Source: Bacillota bacterium
GTDB lineage: Bacteria; Bacillota; Clostridia; Christensenellales; Aristaeellaceae
DNA: 64,000 nt
Direction: 5' to 3'
NCBI GenBank assembly: GCA_023413135.1
Contig: JAEZQK010000088.1
Coordinates: forward strand, 1 to 64,000
The notes beneath the pieces are model-generated. The model was not told the DNA's origin, did not search any database, and was given only the letters and a program-made list of their open reading frames with translations. This document shows, piece by piece, positions 41,214 to 49,833 of this stretch. A program made the translations under genes and the position numbers. The stretch's first letter is position 1; the number at the start of each line of letters is the position of its first letter.

Positions 41214-41798
41214 ATGCCCTACACAAACAAGAACAGCAAAAAGCCGGCGCCCAAGAAAACCAAAAAGCCGGTGGTTTACATTTCGGGGGTCGCGGCCCTG
41301 GCCGTTGTGATCCTGGTCGTGGTGCTGGCCATACAGCCCGGCGCTCCCGCCGCCCAGCCCGCCGCGCAGCCGGGAACGGCCGTGGCTCAAGCAAACACTC
41401 CCGCCACTGCAACAGAAGCTCCCGCCGCCCAAAGCGGCGATGTGGTGATCAATATCAAGGATGTCAGCGAGACGGCTACCTTCTATCCTGCGGAGGTGGA
41501 CGGCGTAAAAATGGAGGTGCTGGCGGTGAAAGCGCCGGATGGCACCATCCGCACAGCTTTTAATACCTGTCAGGTTTGTTATGACTCAGGCCGGGGATAT
41601 TACGTGCAGGAAGGAAGCGTACTGGTTTGCCAGAACTGCGGCAACCGCTTCCGCACAAGCGATGTGGAAAAGGTGAAAGGCGGCTGCAACCCGGTGCCGA
41701 TCCTTGAGGAAGAAAAGATCGTGGATGAAAACACCATCACCGTCCCGGCGGAACTGCTGAAAAAAGCCAAGGCGCTCTTCGCCGACTGGAAGCGGTAA
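41214..41798 (+). CDS. DUF2318-domain membrane-anchored metal protein
   Basis: 194 residues: Lys-rich start, one membrane helix (VVYISGVAALAVVILVVVLAI), an Ala/Pro/Gln-rich outer linker and a DUF2318 domain from about residue 78. Its motif FNTCQVCYDSGRGYY...VLVCQNCGNRF...GGCNPVPI supplies two CxxC pairs and GGC, the ligands seen in this family, which has been linked to iron and copper handling. The domain is predicted outside the membrane. Located between CsoR 2 and CopA, it is likely a Cu(I) acceptor for the pump. Confidence 0.82.
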   Translation: MPYTNKNSKKPAPKKTKKPVVYISGVAALAVVILVVVLAIQPGAPAAQPAAQPGTAVAQANTPATATEAPAAQSGDVVINIKDVSETATFYPAEVDGVKMEVLAVKAPDGTIRTAFNTCQVCYDSGRGYYVQEGSVLVCQNCGNRFRTSDVEKVKGGCNPVPILEEEKIVDENTITVPAELLKKAKALFADWKR

Positions 41799-41855
41799 CA
41801 ATAGATAAGCCCGGCGCTAATAGTCCGGGCGAGGAAAGGAAAGGCTGTATAAACC

Positions 41856-44321
41856 ATGAACAAGGAAACGATCAAAATCACCGGCATGACCTGCGCCGCC
41901 TGCGCCCAGCGTGTGGAAAAAGCGGTAGGCAAGCTGGGTGGCGTGGCAGCAGCATCGGTGAACTTTGCCACCGAGAAGCTGACGGTGGAATATGACGCCG
42001 GGGTGCTGACCGGTTCAAATATAAAGGATACCATCATCAAAACGGGTTACGGCGTGGCAGAGGAGACATCAAGCAGCAGCGTGACCATTCCTATCGGCGG
42101 CATGACCTGCGCTGCCTGCGCCCAGCGGATTGAAAAGACGCTTTCAAAGCTGGAGGGAGTACTAAGCGCAACGGTAAACTTTGCTACCGAGAAGGCCACC
42201 GTAACCTACGATAACGGCAAGGTGCGGCTTTCCGCCATCCGCCAGAGCATTGAAAAGCTGGGCTACAAGGCGCTGAGCTCCGAAAAAAATACGGTGGATG
42301 AAGATAAGCTCCGCAAGGAAAAAGAGATCCGCATGATGTGGGTCAAGTTCATCGTATCGGCGACCTTCGGCATTCCGCTGTTATATATCGCCATGGCGCC
42401 CATGATCACCTGGGTAAACCTTCCCGTTCCCAAGTTCCTTGATCCCATGACATACCCGCTGGTGTATGCGCTGGTGGAGATCTTCCTGACCATCCCCATC
42501 GTAATCGCGGGCAACAGGTTCTACCGGGTGGGCTTCAAGGCACTTTTAAAGCGCAGCCCCAACATGGATTCCCTGATTGCCATCGGCACCACCGCCGCCA
42601 TCGGCTACAGCCTGTTTTCCACGTATCAAATCGCCATTGGCCAATTTGTCTCCGTGGATAAGCTGTATTTTGAAACGGCCGGCGTGATCATCACCCTGAT
42701 CATGCTGGGCAAAACGCTGGAGGCCGTGTCCAAGGGCAGAACGTCGGAAGCCATCAAAAAGCTGATGGGCCTGGCCCCGAAGACCGCCATTGTAATTCAT
42801 GACGGCCAGGAAGTGGAAACGCCCATCGATGAAGTGGAAATTGGCGACGTCATCCTGGTAAAGCCCGGCGAAAAGATCCCCGTGGACGGCGTGGTACTGG
42901 AAGGCGCTACCACCGTGGATGAATCGATGCTCACCGGCGAGAGCATGCCCATTGACAAGAAGGCGGGCGACAAGGTATTTGCCGCCACCATCAACGCAAA
43001 CGGCGTGATCCGCTTTGAGGCGAAAAAAGTGGGGGCCGATACGGCCCTGGCCCAGATCATCAAGCTGGTGGAGGACGCCCAGGGTTCCAAGGCGCCTATC
43101 GCCAAGATGGCTGACATCGTTTCCGGATATTTTGTGCCGGTGGTATGCCTGATTGCGCTCCTGGTCTTTGGCGCCTGGCTGGTGGGCGGTGAGTCCCTGT
43201 CGTTTGCGCTGACAGTGTTTGTTTCCGTGCTGGTCATCGCCTGCCCCTGCGCGCTGGGCCTGGCCACGCCTACGGCCATCATGGTGGGCACGGGCAAGGG
43301 CGCGGAATACGGCATCCTCATCAAGGGCGGCGAAGCGCTGGAAACTGCCCACAAGATCAACACCATCGTGTTTGACAAGACCGGCACCATCACCGAAGGC
43401 AAGCCCGAGGTGACAGATATTCTCCCCGCAGGCGGCACTGCCAGGGAAAGGCTTTTGCAAGTGGCCGCTTCCGGTGAAAAAGGGTCGGAGCATCCCCTTG
43501 GCGCAGCCATCGTGCGGGGAGCCGAAAAAGAGGGCCTTACCTTCCTGCCTATTGGGCAGTTTGCGGCCATCCCCGGCCACGGCATCGAGGTCACCATTGA
43601 CAACATCCAGACGCTGATCGGCAACAAAAAGCTGATGGACGAACGGGGCATCTCTTTGCAGGAACTGGAATCGGAATCCAACCGGCTGGCAGGCGAAGGC
43701 AAAACGCCCATGTACATCGCCATGGATGGCAAGATTGCCGGCATCATTGCCGTGGCCGACGTGGTGAAGGAAAGCAGCGCCAAGGCTATTTCCAAGCTCA
43801 ACGAAATGGGCATCGAAGTGGCCATGATCACCGGCGATAACCGCAAGACCGCGGAAGCCATCGCCAAGCAGGTGGGCATTACCAGGGTATTGGCTGAAGT
43901 TCTGCCCCAGGATAAATCCAACGAGGTGAAAAAGCTGCAGGCCGAGGGCAGAAAAGTGGCCATGGTGGGCGACGGCATCAACGACGCTCCCGCGCTGACC
44001 CAGGCCGACGTAGGCATCGCCATCGGCTCCGGTACCGATGTGGCTATGGAATCTGCCGATATCGTGCTGATGAAGAGCGACCTGATGGATGTGCCCACGG
44101 GCATCCAATTAAGCAAGAGCACCATCCGAAACATCAAGCAAAACCTGTTCTGGGCATTTGCGTACAACACGCTGGGCATCCCCGTCGCGGCAGGGCTGTT
44201 GCACCTGTTCGGCGGACCGCTGTTGAACCCCGTCATTGCGGCGGCGGCCATGGCGCTAAGCTCCGTTTCGGTACTTACCAATGCGCTGAGGCTGAAAAGA
44301 TTCAAGCCCTATCATAAATAA
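41856..44321 (+). CDS. copA: Copper-exporting P1B-type ATPase
   Basis: A complete 821-residue Cu(I) pump. Two N-terminal HMA domains with GMTCAAC (10-16 and 82-88) are followed by eight membrane helices, the actuator motif TGES (about 360-363), the transport motif CPC (463-465), the phosphorylated Asp in DKTGT (507), SEHPLG with His near 546, GDGIND near 706, YN in helix 7 and SSVSVLTNALRL in helix 8. It moves Cu(I) from CopZ out of the cytosol at the cost of ATP. It is placed in the CsoR-controlled operon. The dead homologue at 36514 shares its RSPNMD and NLFWAFAY stretches. Confidence 0.97.
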   Translation: MNKETIKITGMTCAACAQRVEKAVGKLGGVAAASVNFATEKLTVEYDAGVLTGSNIKDTIIKTGYGVAEETSSSSVTIPIGGMTCAACAQRIEKTLSKLEGVLSATVNFATEKATVTYDNGKVRLSAIRQSIEKLGYKALSSEKNTVDEDKLRKEKEIRMMWVKFIVSATFGIPLLYIAMAPMITWVNLPVPKFLDPMTYPLVYALVEIFLTIPIVIAGNRFYRVGFKALLKRSPNMDSLIAIGTTAAIGYSLFSTYQIAIGQFVSVDKLYFETAGVIITLIMLGKTLEAVSKGRTSEAIKKLMGLAPKTAIVIHDGQEVETPIDEVEIGDVILVKPGEKIPVDGVVLEGATTVDESMLTGESMPIDKKAGDKVFAATINANGVIRFEAKKVGADTALAQIIKLVEDAQGSKAPIAKMADIVSGYFVPVVCLIALLVFGAWLVGGESLSFALTVFVSVLVIACPCALGLATPTAIMVGTGKGAEYGILIKGGEALETAHKINTIVFDKTGTITEGKPEVTDILPAGGTARERLLQVAASGEKGSEHPLGAAIVRGAEKEGLTFLPIGQFAAIPGHGIEVTIDNIQTLIGNKKLMDERGISLQELESESNRLAGEGKTPMYIAMDGKIAGIIAVADVVKESSAKAISKLNEMGIEVAMITGDNRKTAEAIAKQVGITRVLAEVLPQDKSNEVKKLQAEGRKVAMVGDGINDAPALTQADVGIAIGSGTDVAMESADIVLMKSDLMDVPTGIQLSKSTIRNIKQNLFWAFAYNTLGIPVAAGLLHLFGGPLLNPVIAAAAMALSSVSVLTNALRLKRFKPYHK

Positions 44322-44364
44322 GCCATCAGAAATCATTCGTGAAAGAAAAGGACGGTAACTGGAT

Positions 44365-45039
44365 ATGGTAAAAAAGCTTACATTGGTGGCGCTTATCCTG
44401 GCTGGTCTGTTCATTCTCTCCTCCTGCACCTCACTGGATGTGGTGGGTACGGAATCTGTCAACTCCTTTGAAAAGATGCTGGGAGCTACTACAAGCCTGG
44501 TATCGAAAGATGAAATGAATGGCGGCTGGTCATTAAAAGCACCGGACGGCAGCGTACGGTTCATTTGGAGTTGGGACTACAGCAAGAGCCCCATTCATGA
44601 CGTGATGCTGGAGCTGGACGCGACGCCCTTTGTGAACGCCGGGCTGGACGTTAATAAGCTTCCCGCCGGCATGGCTTATGACAACATGCTCATGGTGGGC
44701 ACGAAGCTTGGAACGCAGGCCATTACCTACAGCGGTGAGGCGACACCACTTGCGTCCTTCAAGAAAATCGTGGAGATCAAGCGGGATGCTGTCAAGTACC
44801 ACGCCGCCCTGGATCATTACGGGGTGGACCTGGGCAACGGGAACGCCTTTGAGTGGGCGAAGGATATGAGTACCAACGACAAGGACATCGTGTTCGTTCT
44901 GGATCCCAAGGTGTTCATCGATGCCGGCGTCGATCCTGCTAAAGTGGAAGGTTGGGTATTCGCAAAGGTCAGTACCATGGACGCCAACAACAAGCCCATC
45001 GAGGTGGACAAATTCCTGAAACCCTTCAGCTTGCAGTAA
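44365..45039 (+). CDS. Putative lipoprotein of the copA operon, function unknown
   Basis: 224 residues with a clear lipobox (LFILSSC, Cys at about 21), so it is anchored to the outer face of the membrane. The mature part (about 200 residues) has no cysteine and few methionines, and I do not recognise a domain; WSWDYSKSPIHDVMLELDATPF and AALDHYGVDLGNG are distinctive. It lies between copA and copZ, 43 and 19 bases away, and so is probably copper-induced. It may be a helper of the exporter or an envelope chaperone; this is only suggested by position. Confidence 0.6.
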   Translation: MVKKLTLVALILAGLFILSSCTSLDVVGTESVNSFEKMLGATTSLVSKDEMNGGWSLKAPDGSVRFIWSWDYSKSPIHDVMLELDATPFVNAGLDVNKLPAGMAYDNMLMVGTKLGTQAITYSGEATPLASFKKIVEIKRDAVKYHAALDHYGVDLGNGNAFEWAKDMSTNDKDIVFVLDPKVFIDAGVDPAKVEGWVFAKVSTMDANNKPIEVDKFLKPFSLQ

Positions 45040-45058
45040 GTAACAGGAGGAAACAAAC

Positions 45059-45265
45059 ATGGAAACGGTTCTTTTGAAAGTGGAAGGCATGTCCTGCTCC
45101 CATTGCGAAAAGGCGGTCAAACAGGCCGTGGGGGCGCTGGCCGGCGTGAAGAGCGTCGCGGTAAGCTTGAATGACAAGACTGTGACCGTGGAGCATGACC
45201 CAGGCAAGGCGACTTTGGAGCAAATCAAGCATGAGATCGAAGACCAGGGGTATGAAGTAAAATAG
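45059..45265 (+). CDS. copZ: CopZ-like copper chaperone
   Basis: A 68-residue ferredoxin-fold HMA protein: METVLLKVEGMSCSHCEKAV with the Cu(I) motif MSCSHC at residues 10-15 and the usual ending EIEDQGYEVK. It carries Cu(I) in the cytosol to CopA and to CsoR. AGGAGG is the ribosome site. It is the last gene of the operon. Confidence 0.93.
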   Translation: METVLLKVEGMSCSHCEKAVKQAVGALAGVKSVAVSLNDKTVTVEHDPGKATLEQIKHEIEDQGYEVK

Positions 45266-45277
45266 AGGTAGACCAGA

Positions 45278-45304
45278 TCAGTCCCCTGCCTGGCAGGGGA
45301 CTGA
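45278..45304 (+). terminator. Perfect hairpin after copZ
   Basis: TCAGTCCCCTGCC and GGCAGGGGACTGA are exact inverse copies around one T. Only a weak T stretch follows; it probably ends the copA operon transcript. Confidence 0.7.
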
Positions 45305-45356
45305 TTAACAATTGGCGGATATTTTGAAAAAGCGATGTTATCATGAACCTAAACAG

Positions 45357-45479
45357 GCGGGCGATTGATAATCGCCCCTACGGCTGCAAAGAGGAATTGG
45401 CTTTTCTATCGGTTCCCAAATGCCCGGCAGAGGCGACAACAAACCCATGCAGGTGTAGGGGCGATTATTAATCGCCCGC
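45357..45479. repeat. Inverted pair of short palindromic repeats with conserved spacer
   Basis: A minus-oriented unit (45357-45382, GCGGGCGATTGATAATCGCC) and a plus-oriented unit (45455-45479) flank a spacer whose AAAGAG..TTGGCTTTTCT..CGGTTC resembles the core of the 104-bp array at 11621. Confidence 0.75.
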
Positions 45480-45549
45480 AGAGCATCGGTTACCGTTAGG
45501 CCGGAGAAAGGTATTCACATCCGGTATATAGGGAAACCGTGCGGGATCG

Positions 45550-45573
45550 AAAAAATGACAACGTCATTTTTTT
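45550..45573 (+). terminator. Hairpin with U-tract just before the histidine kinase gene
   Basis: AAAAAATGAC-AAC-GTCATTTTTTT: an AT-rich stem ending in T's, 23 bases before the TTG start of the kinase. It could be an attenuator or the terminator of upstream transcription, and it argues against the earlier GTG start at 45539. Confidence 0.6.
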
Positions 45574-45595
45574 GAATGTGAGGAGGGCGCAGGGC

Positions 45596-46990
45596 TTGAA
45601 ACACAATTTAAAAACACGGCTGTTTTCCGCCTTTGCGCTGGTCGTATTGGTAACGGTGGGGCTCATCAGTTTTCTGGCCAACGTGCTGATCGAGAACCGC
45701 TTTACATCCTATATAGCCCGGCGGCAGGAGCAGAAAACACAGGAGATCACAACCATCATCAGCCAGCAGTACGTAAGCCGTACAGGCACGTGGGACGTAC
45801 CGGCCATCCATGCATTGGGCATGTCCGTACTGTACGACGGCTATGTCATCAAGGTTTACGATGCGGACAACCGTGTTCTGTGGGATGCCCAGGCCCATGA
45901 AATGGGTCTGTGCGCCAAGATTATGGATGAAATATTTATGCGGATGGCAAAGAAGTATCCTCAAATGAAGGGCGGCTTCTCCTCCAAGGTGCTTCCCATG
46001 ACAAGGGATGGACAAGCGCTGGGTACGGCCAGCATCATGTACTATGGGCCGTTTTTCCTGACCGAAGAGGACGATTTGTTTTTGAGCGCCCTCAATATTG
46101 TTTTGCTGGGCGTGGGCGCACTTTCCCTTTTGGTGGCGGCCGCTGTTGGGATCGTGCTGGCCAAACGCTTAAGCCAGCCCATTTTGAAGACCGCGGATGC
46201 GGCAAAGCAGATATCGGATGGGCACTATGGCGTACGCATCCGGGAAAAGGCCAACACCCGGGAGCTTCACCTGCTCATGTCCTCCATCAATCACCTGGCC
46301 GGCGTGCTGCAAAGGCAGGGCAGCCTTCGCAAGAAGCTGACGGAGGACATTTCCCACGAGCTGCGCACCCCTATTTCCGTTGTGCAATTGCACATGGATG
46401 CCATGATCGACGGCGTATGGGACCTGTCGGTGGATAAGCTGAAAACCATCAGGGACGAAATGGACCGCATGGAAAAGCTGGTGGGGGACATCGCGAACTT
46501 AAGCGAGGCGGAGCAGGAAGATTTGAAGCTTGCAAAAACACAGGTCGATATCATGGAGCTTGCGCAAAAGGCGGCGGATTCTTTTGCGGCGGAAATCAAA
46601 AGCAAGGATCTGCATGTGAATGTCCTTGGCCGCCAGGTTGTGATTCTTGCGGATAAGGACAGGATCAGCCAGGTGCTGTGGAACCTTTTATCCAACGCCA
46701 TCAAATATACGGAAACAGGCGGGCATATCACCATGGAGGTGCTGGAAACGGAGGGGAGCGCAGTGCTGAGAGTATCGGATAACGGCATCGGAATCGCCAA
46801 GGAGGAAGTGCCGTTCATCTTTGAGCGCTTTTACCGCACCGACAGGTCCAGAAGCCGCAATACAGGTGGCGCCGGCATCGGTCTTGCCATCGTAAAATCC
46901 ATCGTGGAGGCCCATGATGGTGTTGTCACCGTGGAAAGCGAGCCGGGCAAAGGAAGCTGCTTTGAGGTTGTTCTGCCCAAATCAAACTGA
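45596..46990 (+). CDS. Sensor histidine kinase, orphan
   Basis: 464 residues: membrane helix 1 (AFALVVLVTVGLISFLANVLI), an outer sensor domain of about 130 residues, helix 2 (ALNIVLLGVGALSLLVAAAVGIVLA), a HAMP linker, the H-box EDISHELRTP with phospho-accepting His near 254, and N, G1 and G2 boxes (NLLSNAIKYT, DNGIGIA, GAGIGLAI). TTG 45596 follows AGGAGG. No response regulator gene adjoins it, unlike most kinases of this class. It precedes a methyltransferase gene by about 40 bases. Signal and partner unknown. Confidence 0.88.
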   Translation: MKHNLKTRLFSAFALVVLVTVGLISFLANVLIENRFTSYIARRQEQKTQEITTIISQQYVSRTGTWDVPAIHALGMSVLYDGYVIKVYDADNRVLWDAQAHEMGLCAKIMDEIFMRMAKKYPQMKGGFSSKVLPMTRDGQALGTASIMYYGPFFLTEEDDLFLSALNIVLLGVGALSLLVAAAVGIVLAKRLSQPILKTADAAKQISDGHYGVRIREKANTRELHLLMSSINHLAGVLQRQGSLRKKLTEDISHELRTPISVVQLHMDAMIDGVWDLSVDKLKTIRDEMDRMEKLVGDIANLSEAEQEDLKLAKTQVDIMELAQKAADSFAAEIKSKDLHVNVLGRQVVILADKDRISQVLWNLLSNAIKYTETGGHITMEVLETEGSAVLRVSDNGIGIAKEEVPFIFERFYRTDRSRSRNTGGAGIGLAIVKSIVEAHDGVVTVESEPGKGSCFEVVLPKSN

Positions 46991-47031
46991 GGAGTCTAAA
47001 CAGCATTTCATAAGCATAATCGAAGGAACAT

Positions 47032-47925
47032 TTGAATAAATTTCCATGGTATGCCATGCGTATTGCCGGCACAATGCGAAGCGCTTTTATGCGGGCGGGG
47101 AGTGATTCGGTGGAGAAAACGGCAAGCGGCGTATACGATCGCATCGACAATGATTACTACAATGCGGCCGGAGACGGGTGGTGGCAGCCGGGCTCCCCGC
47201 TTTACCTGATACAATCCTCGGTAAACCCTGCGCGGATCGGGTATTTCATAAGAAAATTGATCACCGGGCGGCACATGATCCCCCAGGGAAAGTCGGTTCT
47301 GGAAGTCGGCTGCGGGGGCGGCTTTTTGTGCGAAGAAATGGCGCGCCTGGGTTTTGATGTGACCGGGATCGATCCATCCGGGCGGTCCATCCAAGCCGCT
47401 GCCGGCCATGCAAAGACAAGCGGCCTGGACATTCGGTATGAAAAAGGAATAGGCGAAGCAATCCCTTACCCGGATCATTCTTTTGACGTCGTTTTTTGCT
47501 GCGATGTGCTGGAGCACGTGCGCGATGTGCCGAAGGTCATTTCGCAGATTTCCCGTGTTTTAAAGCCGGGGGGATACTTTTGCTACGACACGTTCAACCG
47601 CACGCTCCTTAGCAAATGGGTGGCGATCAACATATCGCAAAACTGGAAACGGTGGGCCTTTGCCCCGCCCGGCCTTCATGTTTGGGAGATGTTTTTGAAG
47701 CCGGAGGAACTGCAGAAAATCCTTGCGTCAAACAATCTTGCCTTTTGCGAGCACGTTGGGCTCATGCCCAACGCTTCGTTTCCAACATTGCTTAAAACAC
47801 TGCGCAAAAGGGTCAGGGGATTGATTTCCTATCAGGAGCTTGGGCAAAAGCTGTTTCTTCAGGAAAGCAGGCATACGTGCCTGATGTATATGGGATATGC
47901 GGTCAAACCTTACGTAAAGGGATAG
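47032..47925 (+). CDS. SAM-dependent methyltransferase, UbiG-like
   Basis: 297 residues. The YYNAAGDGWWQPGSPLYLIQ and NPARIGYF region recalls UbiG/COQ3 O-methyltransferases, whose start has WW and NP-R. The SAM-binding loop VLEVGCGGGFL is at 89-99 and the acidic post-motif DVVFCCDVLEHV at about 158-169. UbiG methylates quinone precursors; here no quinone pathway is nearby, so an O-methyl transfer to a phenolic or polyketide-like compound is an open possibility. TTG start with GAAGGAA. It is followed 33 bases later by a flavin enzyme. Confidence 0.78.
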   Translation: MNKFPWYAMRIAGTMRSAFMRAGSDSVEKTASGVYDRIDNDYYNAAGDGWWQPGSPLYLIQSSVNPARIGYFIRKLITGRHMIPQGKSVLEVGCGGGFLCEEMARLGFDVTGIDPSGRSIQAAAGHAKTSGLDIRYEKGIGEAIPYPDHSFDVVFCCDVLEHVRDVPKVISQISRVLKPGGYFCYDTFNRTLLSKWVAINISQNWKRWAFAPPGLHVWEMFLKPEELQKILASNNLAFCEHVGLMPNASFPTLLKTLRKRVRGLISYQELGQKLFLQESRHTCLMYMGYAVKPYVKG

Positions 47926-47958
47926 GGGATACGCAGATGCCAAAGGAGGGGATTCGGT

Positions 47959-49833
47959 ATGAAAGAGCCTGCGGCGCCTGAAAAGGAAGAAACCACAAAC
48001 GATGCGCTTAAAATGGCAGGGAATTGCAGGCACTGTGCCATGTGCAAGGTGGATTTTCTGGGAAGCGGCATATGCGCATCCGGGCGGCAAAAGCAGTATG
48101 TCAGCTTCTATCCCGAAGGCAGAATGGACCTGTACGCGGCGCTTATAAATCATACCGTTCCCATCACCGAAAAATGCCTTGAAATCGCGGAAAGCTGCGA
48201 TCTTTGCGGCAAGTGTGATTATCAATGCTACTTTGTTCATGAGCTGCGCCCTTCAAAAGTCATGAAAGCGCTAAAGGACCATGTGGACGCTTATGTAATA
48301 AGCGGCGGTGAAATCGTTCATACGAAGGAGGATGCTGTCCTTACCGACCTTCAAGAGATCGTCGGCGGCTTCTGGGCCACCAATGACCCGGCGATTCGGA
48401 TCGCCTATCATCACGACCTTTGCCCCCATACGGAATTTAAGATGCCGCAATACGTTGTCATGCCGGGAACCAGGGAAGAGGTATCCGAAGTCATCAAGCT
48501 GCTCAACTGTGAGGGGATACCCTACGTGGTGCGGGGCAACGGCGCATCCAGCCACGGGCTGGTATTCACGGATGGCGCGGTTCTGGACCTTGCGCGCATG
48601 AAGGCCATTGATTTTGAGGAAAAGAACTGGTGTGTAAAAGTGGGGCCGGGGGTTTCCGCCTTCCAGCTTCAGCGGGCAGCATCCAAGCGGGGGCTTAGGG
48701 TCATCACCGCCGAGCCGGCGGCCCTTGTATGCGCCAATATCATGACATCCGGCCTGCTTTCCACATTTTCCACCGCGTACGGCGTATCGGCCGATCATAT
48801 CGTCAATGCGGAATTTGTGGCAAAGAACGGCTCTTTTTTCACGCTGAACGATCTGTACGCCCCCAATCTTTTTTCGTATCAGAATTCCCTTCGTGAACAG
48901 GATGCGTTTGCCGTATGCGTGTCGGCAACCGTGAAGCTTCATCCCGTTGCAAAGGATGAAGAAGGGGTGCTGATCCCATTTAATGCCTTTGAAAAGGCGC
49001 TGGATTTTGCAAGGGAATGCGCCCTTCGGCGTATCGGCCTTGCCATTGGAATCCTTGGCATCGACTTTATATCCACCTTTATTGCTCCCACCAAAAAGCT
49101 GGCCTGTGAGGCAAGGGATGCTTTTTTGAATAAGCTTCAAATGCCCTACCTTGTGCTGTTTATCGGGGATGCTTACGCGCTGGGGGCTATACGGCAAATG
49201 GGGCTGCCATTGATCGGCCCCCCATTATTTCGGTCCCTTTCCCTGGGCTTGCCCTCGCTCCGCTCCGCCGGCTGGCTGGATATACTGAGTGGTTTCATGA
49301 GCGATGAGCCGTATTCCTATCTTCACATCCGGCAATTTGAGGAACTGGCAGAAGTGGCGCTTGATCCCTCCCCCGAACAGATCGCCAGGGAAGTGGATGA
49401 GGACCTTCGTCCCTTTTTTGAGAAGCTGTACGCAAGGCCGGAGATGACGGACCTGAACTTTTTGAATACATTCAGAATACAAAGCTCCCGGTACGTAAGG
49501 GAAAAACCTTGCGTGGCGCTGGTGTGCTACCTTCCCATGGACGGCGAATTGATCCTGGAAATCCGGCAGGGGCTATTTGATATTGCCGAAAGGTTGGGTC
49601 TAAATAGCGGCTTTGGGTTCCTGACGCCCATCGACGGCGGGAAACGATGCATCTTTGAGTATGATTACTACTTCGATCACAACGATCCCAAGGATGTATT
49701 AAGGATAAGGCAGGCAACGCATGAGGCCGGCGCATTGCTGGATACATATTGCCAGAAAACAGGCACCGTAAGGCAGGTACGGTATATCGCAAATAGGGGA
49801 TGCTGCAGGAAGGAGAACCTGTTGTATGTGTAA
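47959..49833 (+). CDS. FAD-linked oxidoreductase with N-terminal iron-sulfur-type cysteines
   Basis: 624 residues. The first 100 carry clusters NCRHCAMCK and SCDLCGKCDYQC, matching ferredoxin-type ligands of GlpC/LutB-like proteins but in a short N-terminal unit. An FAD-binding type 4 domain follows at about 165-345 (VVMPGTREEVSEVIKLLNCE, VRGNGASSHGLVFTDGAVLDL, VKVGPGVSAFQLQRAA), then an FAD-oxidase-like C-terminal domain. Such enzymes oxidise hydroxy acids or alcohols and pass electrons to a quinone or ferredoxin. AAAGGAGG start. It overlaps the following SDR gene by eight bases, so the two work together. Confidence 0.75.
   Translation: MKEPAAPEKEETTNDALKMAGNCRHCAMCKVDFLGSGICASGRQKQYVSFYPEGRMDLYAALINHTVPITEKCLEIAESCDLCGKCDYQCYFVHELRPSKVMKALKDHVDAYVISGGEIVHTKEDAVLTDLQEIVGGFWATNDPAIRIAYHHDLCPHTEFKMPQYVVMPGTREEVSEVIKLLNCEGIPYVVRGNGASSHGLVFTDGAVLDLARMKAIDFEEKNWCVKVGPGVSAFQLQRAASKRGLRVITAEPAALVCANIMTSGLLSTFSTAYGVSADHIVNAEFVAKNGSFFTLNDLYAPNLFSYQNSLREQDAFAVCVSATVKLHPVAKDEEGVLIPFNAFEKALDFARECALRRIGLAIGILGIDFISTFIAPTKKLACEARDAFLNKLQMPYLVLFIGDAYALGAIRQMGLPLIGPPLFRSLSLGLPSLRSAGWLDILSGFMSDEPYSYLHIRQFEELAEVALDPSPEQIAREVDEDLRPFFEKLYARPEMTDLNFLNTFRIQSSRYVREKPCVALVCYLPMDGELILEIRQGLFDIAERLGLNSGFGFLTPIDGGKRCIFEYDYYFDHNDPKDVLRIRQATHEAGALLDTYCQKTGTVRQVRYIANRGCCRKENLLYV

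Noticed and set aside
42797..44305. Long minus-strand open frames of about 500 residues
   Set aside because: They are antisense to copA, which has all catalytic motifs. Long antisense frames are common in GC-rich codon use.
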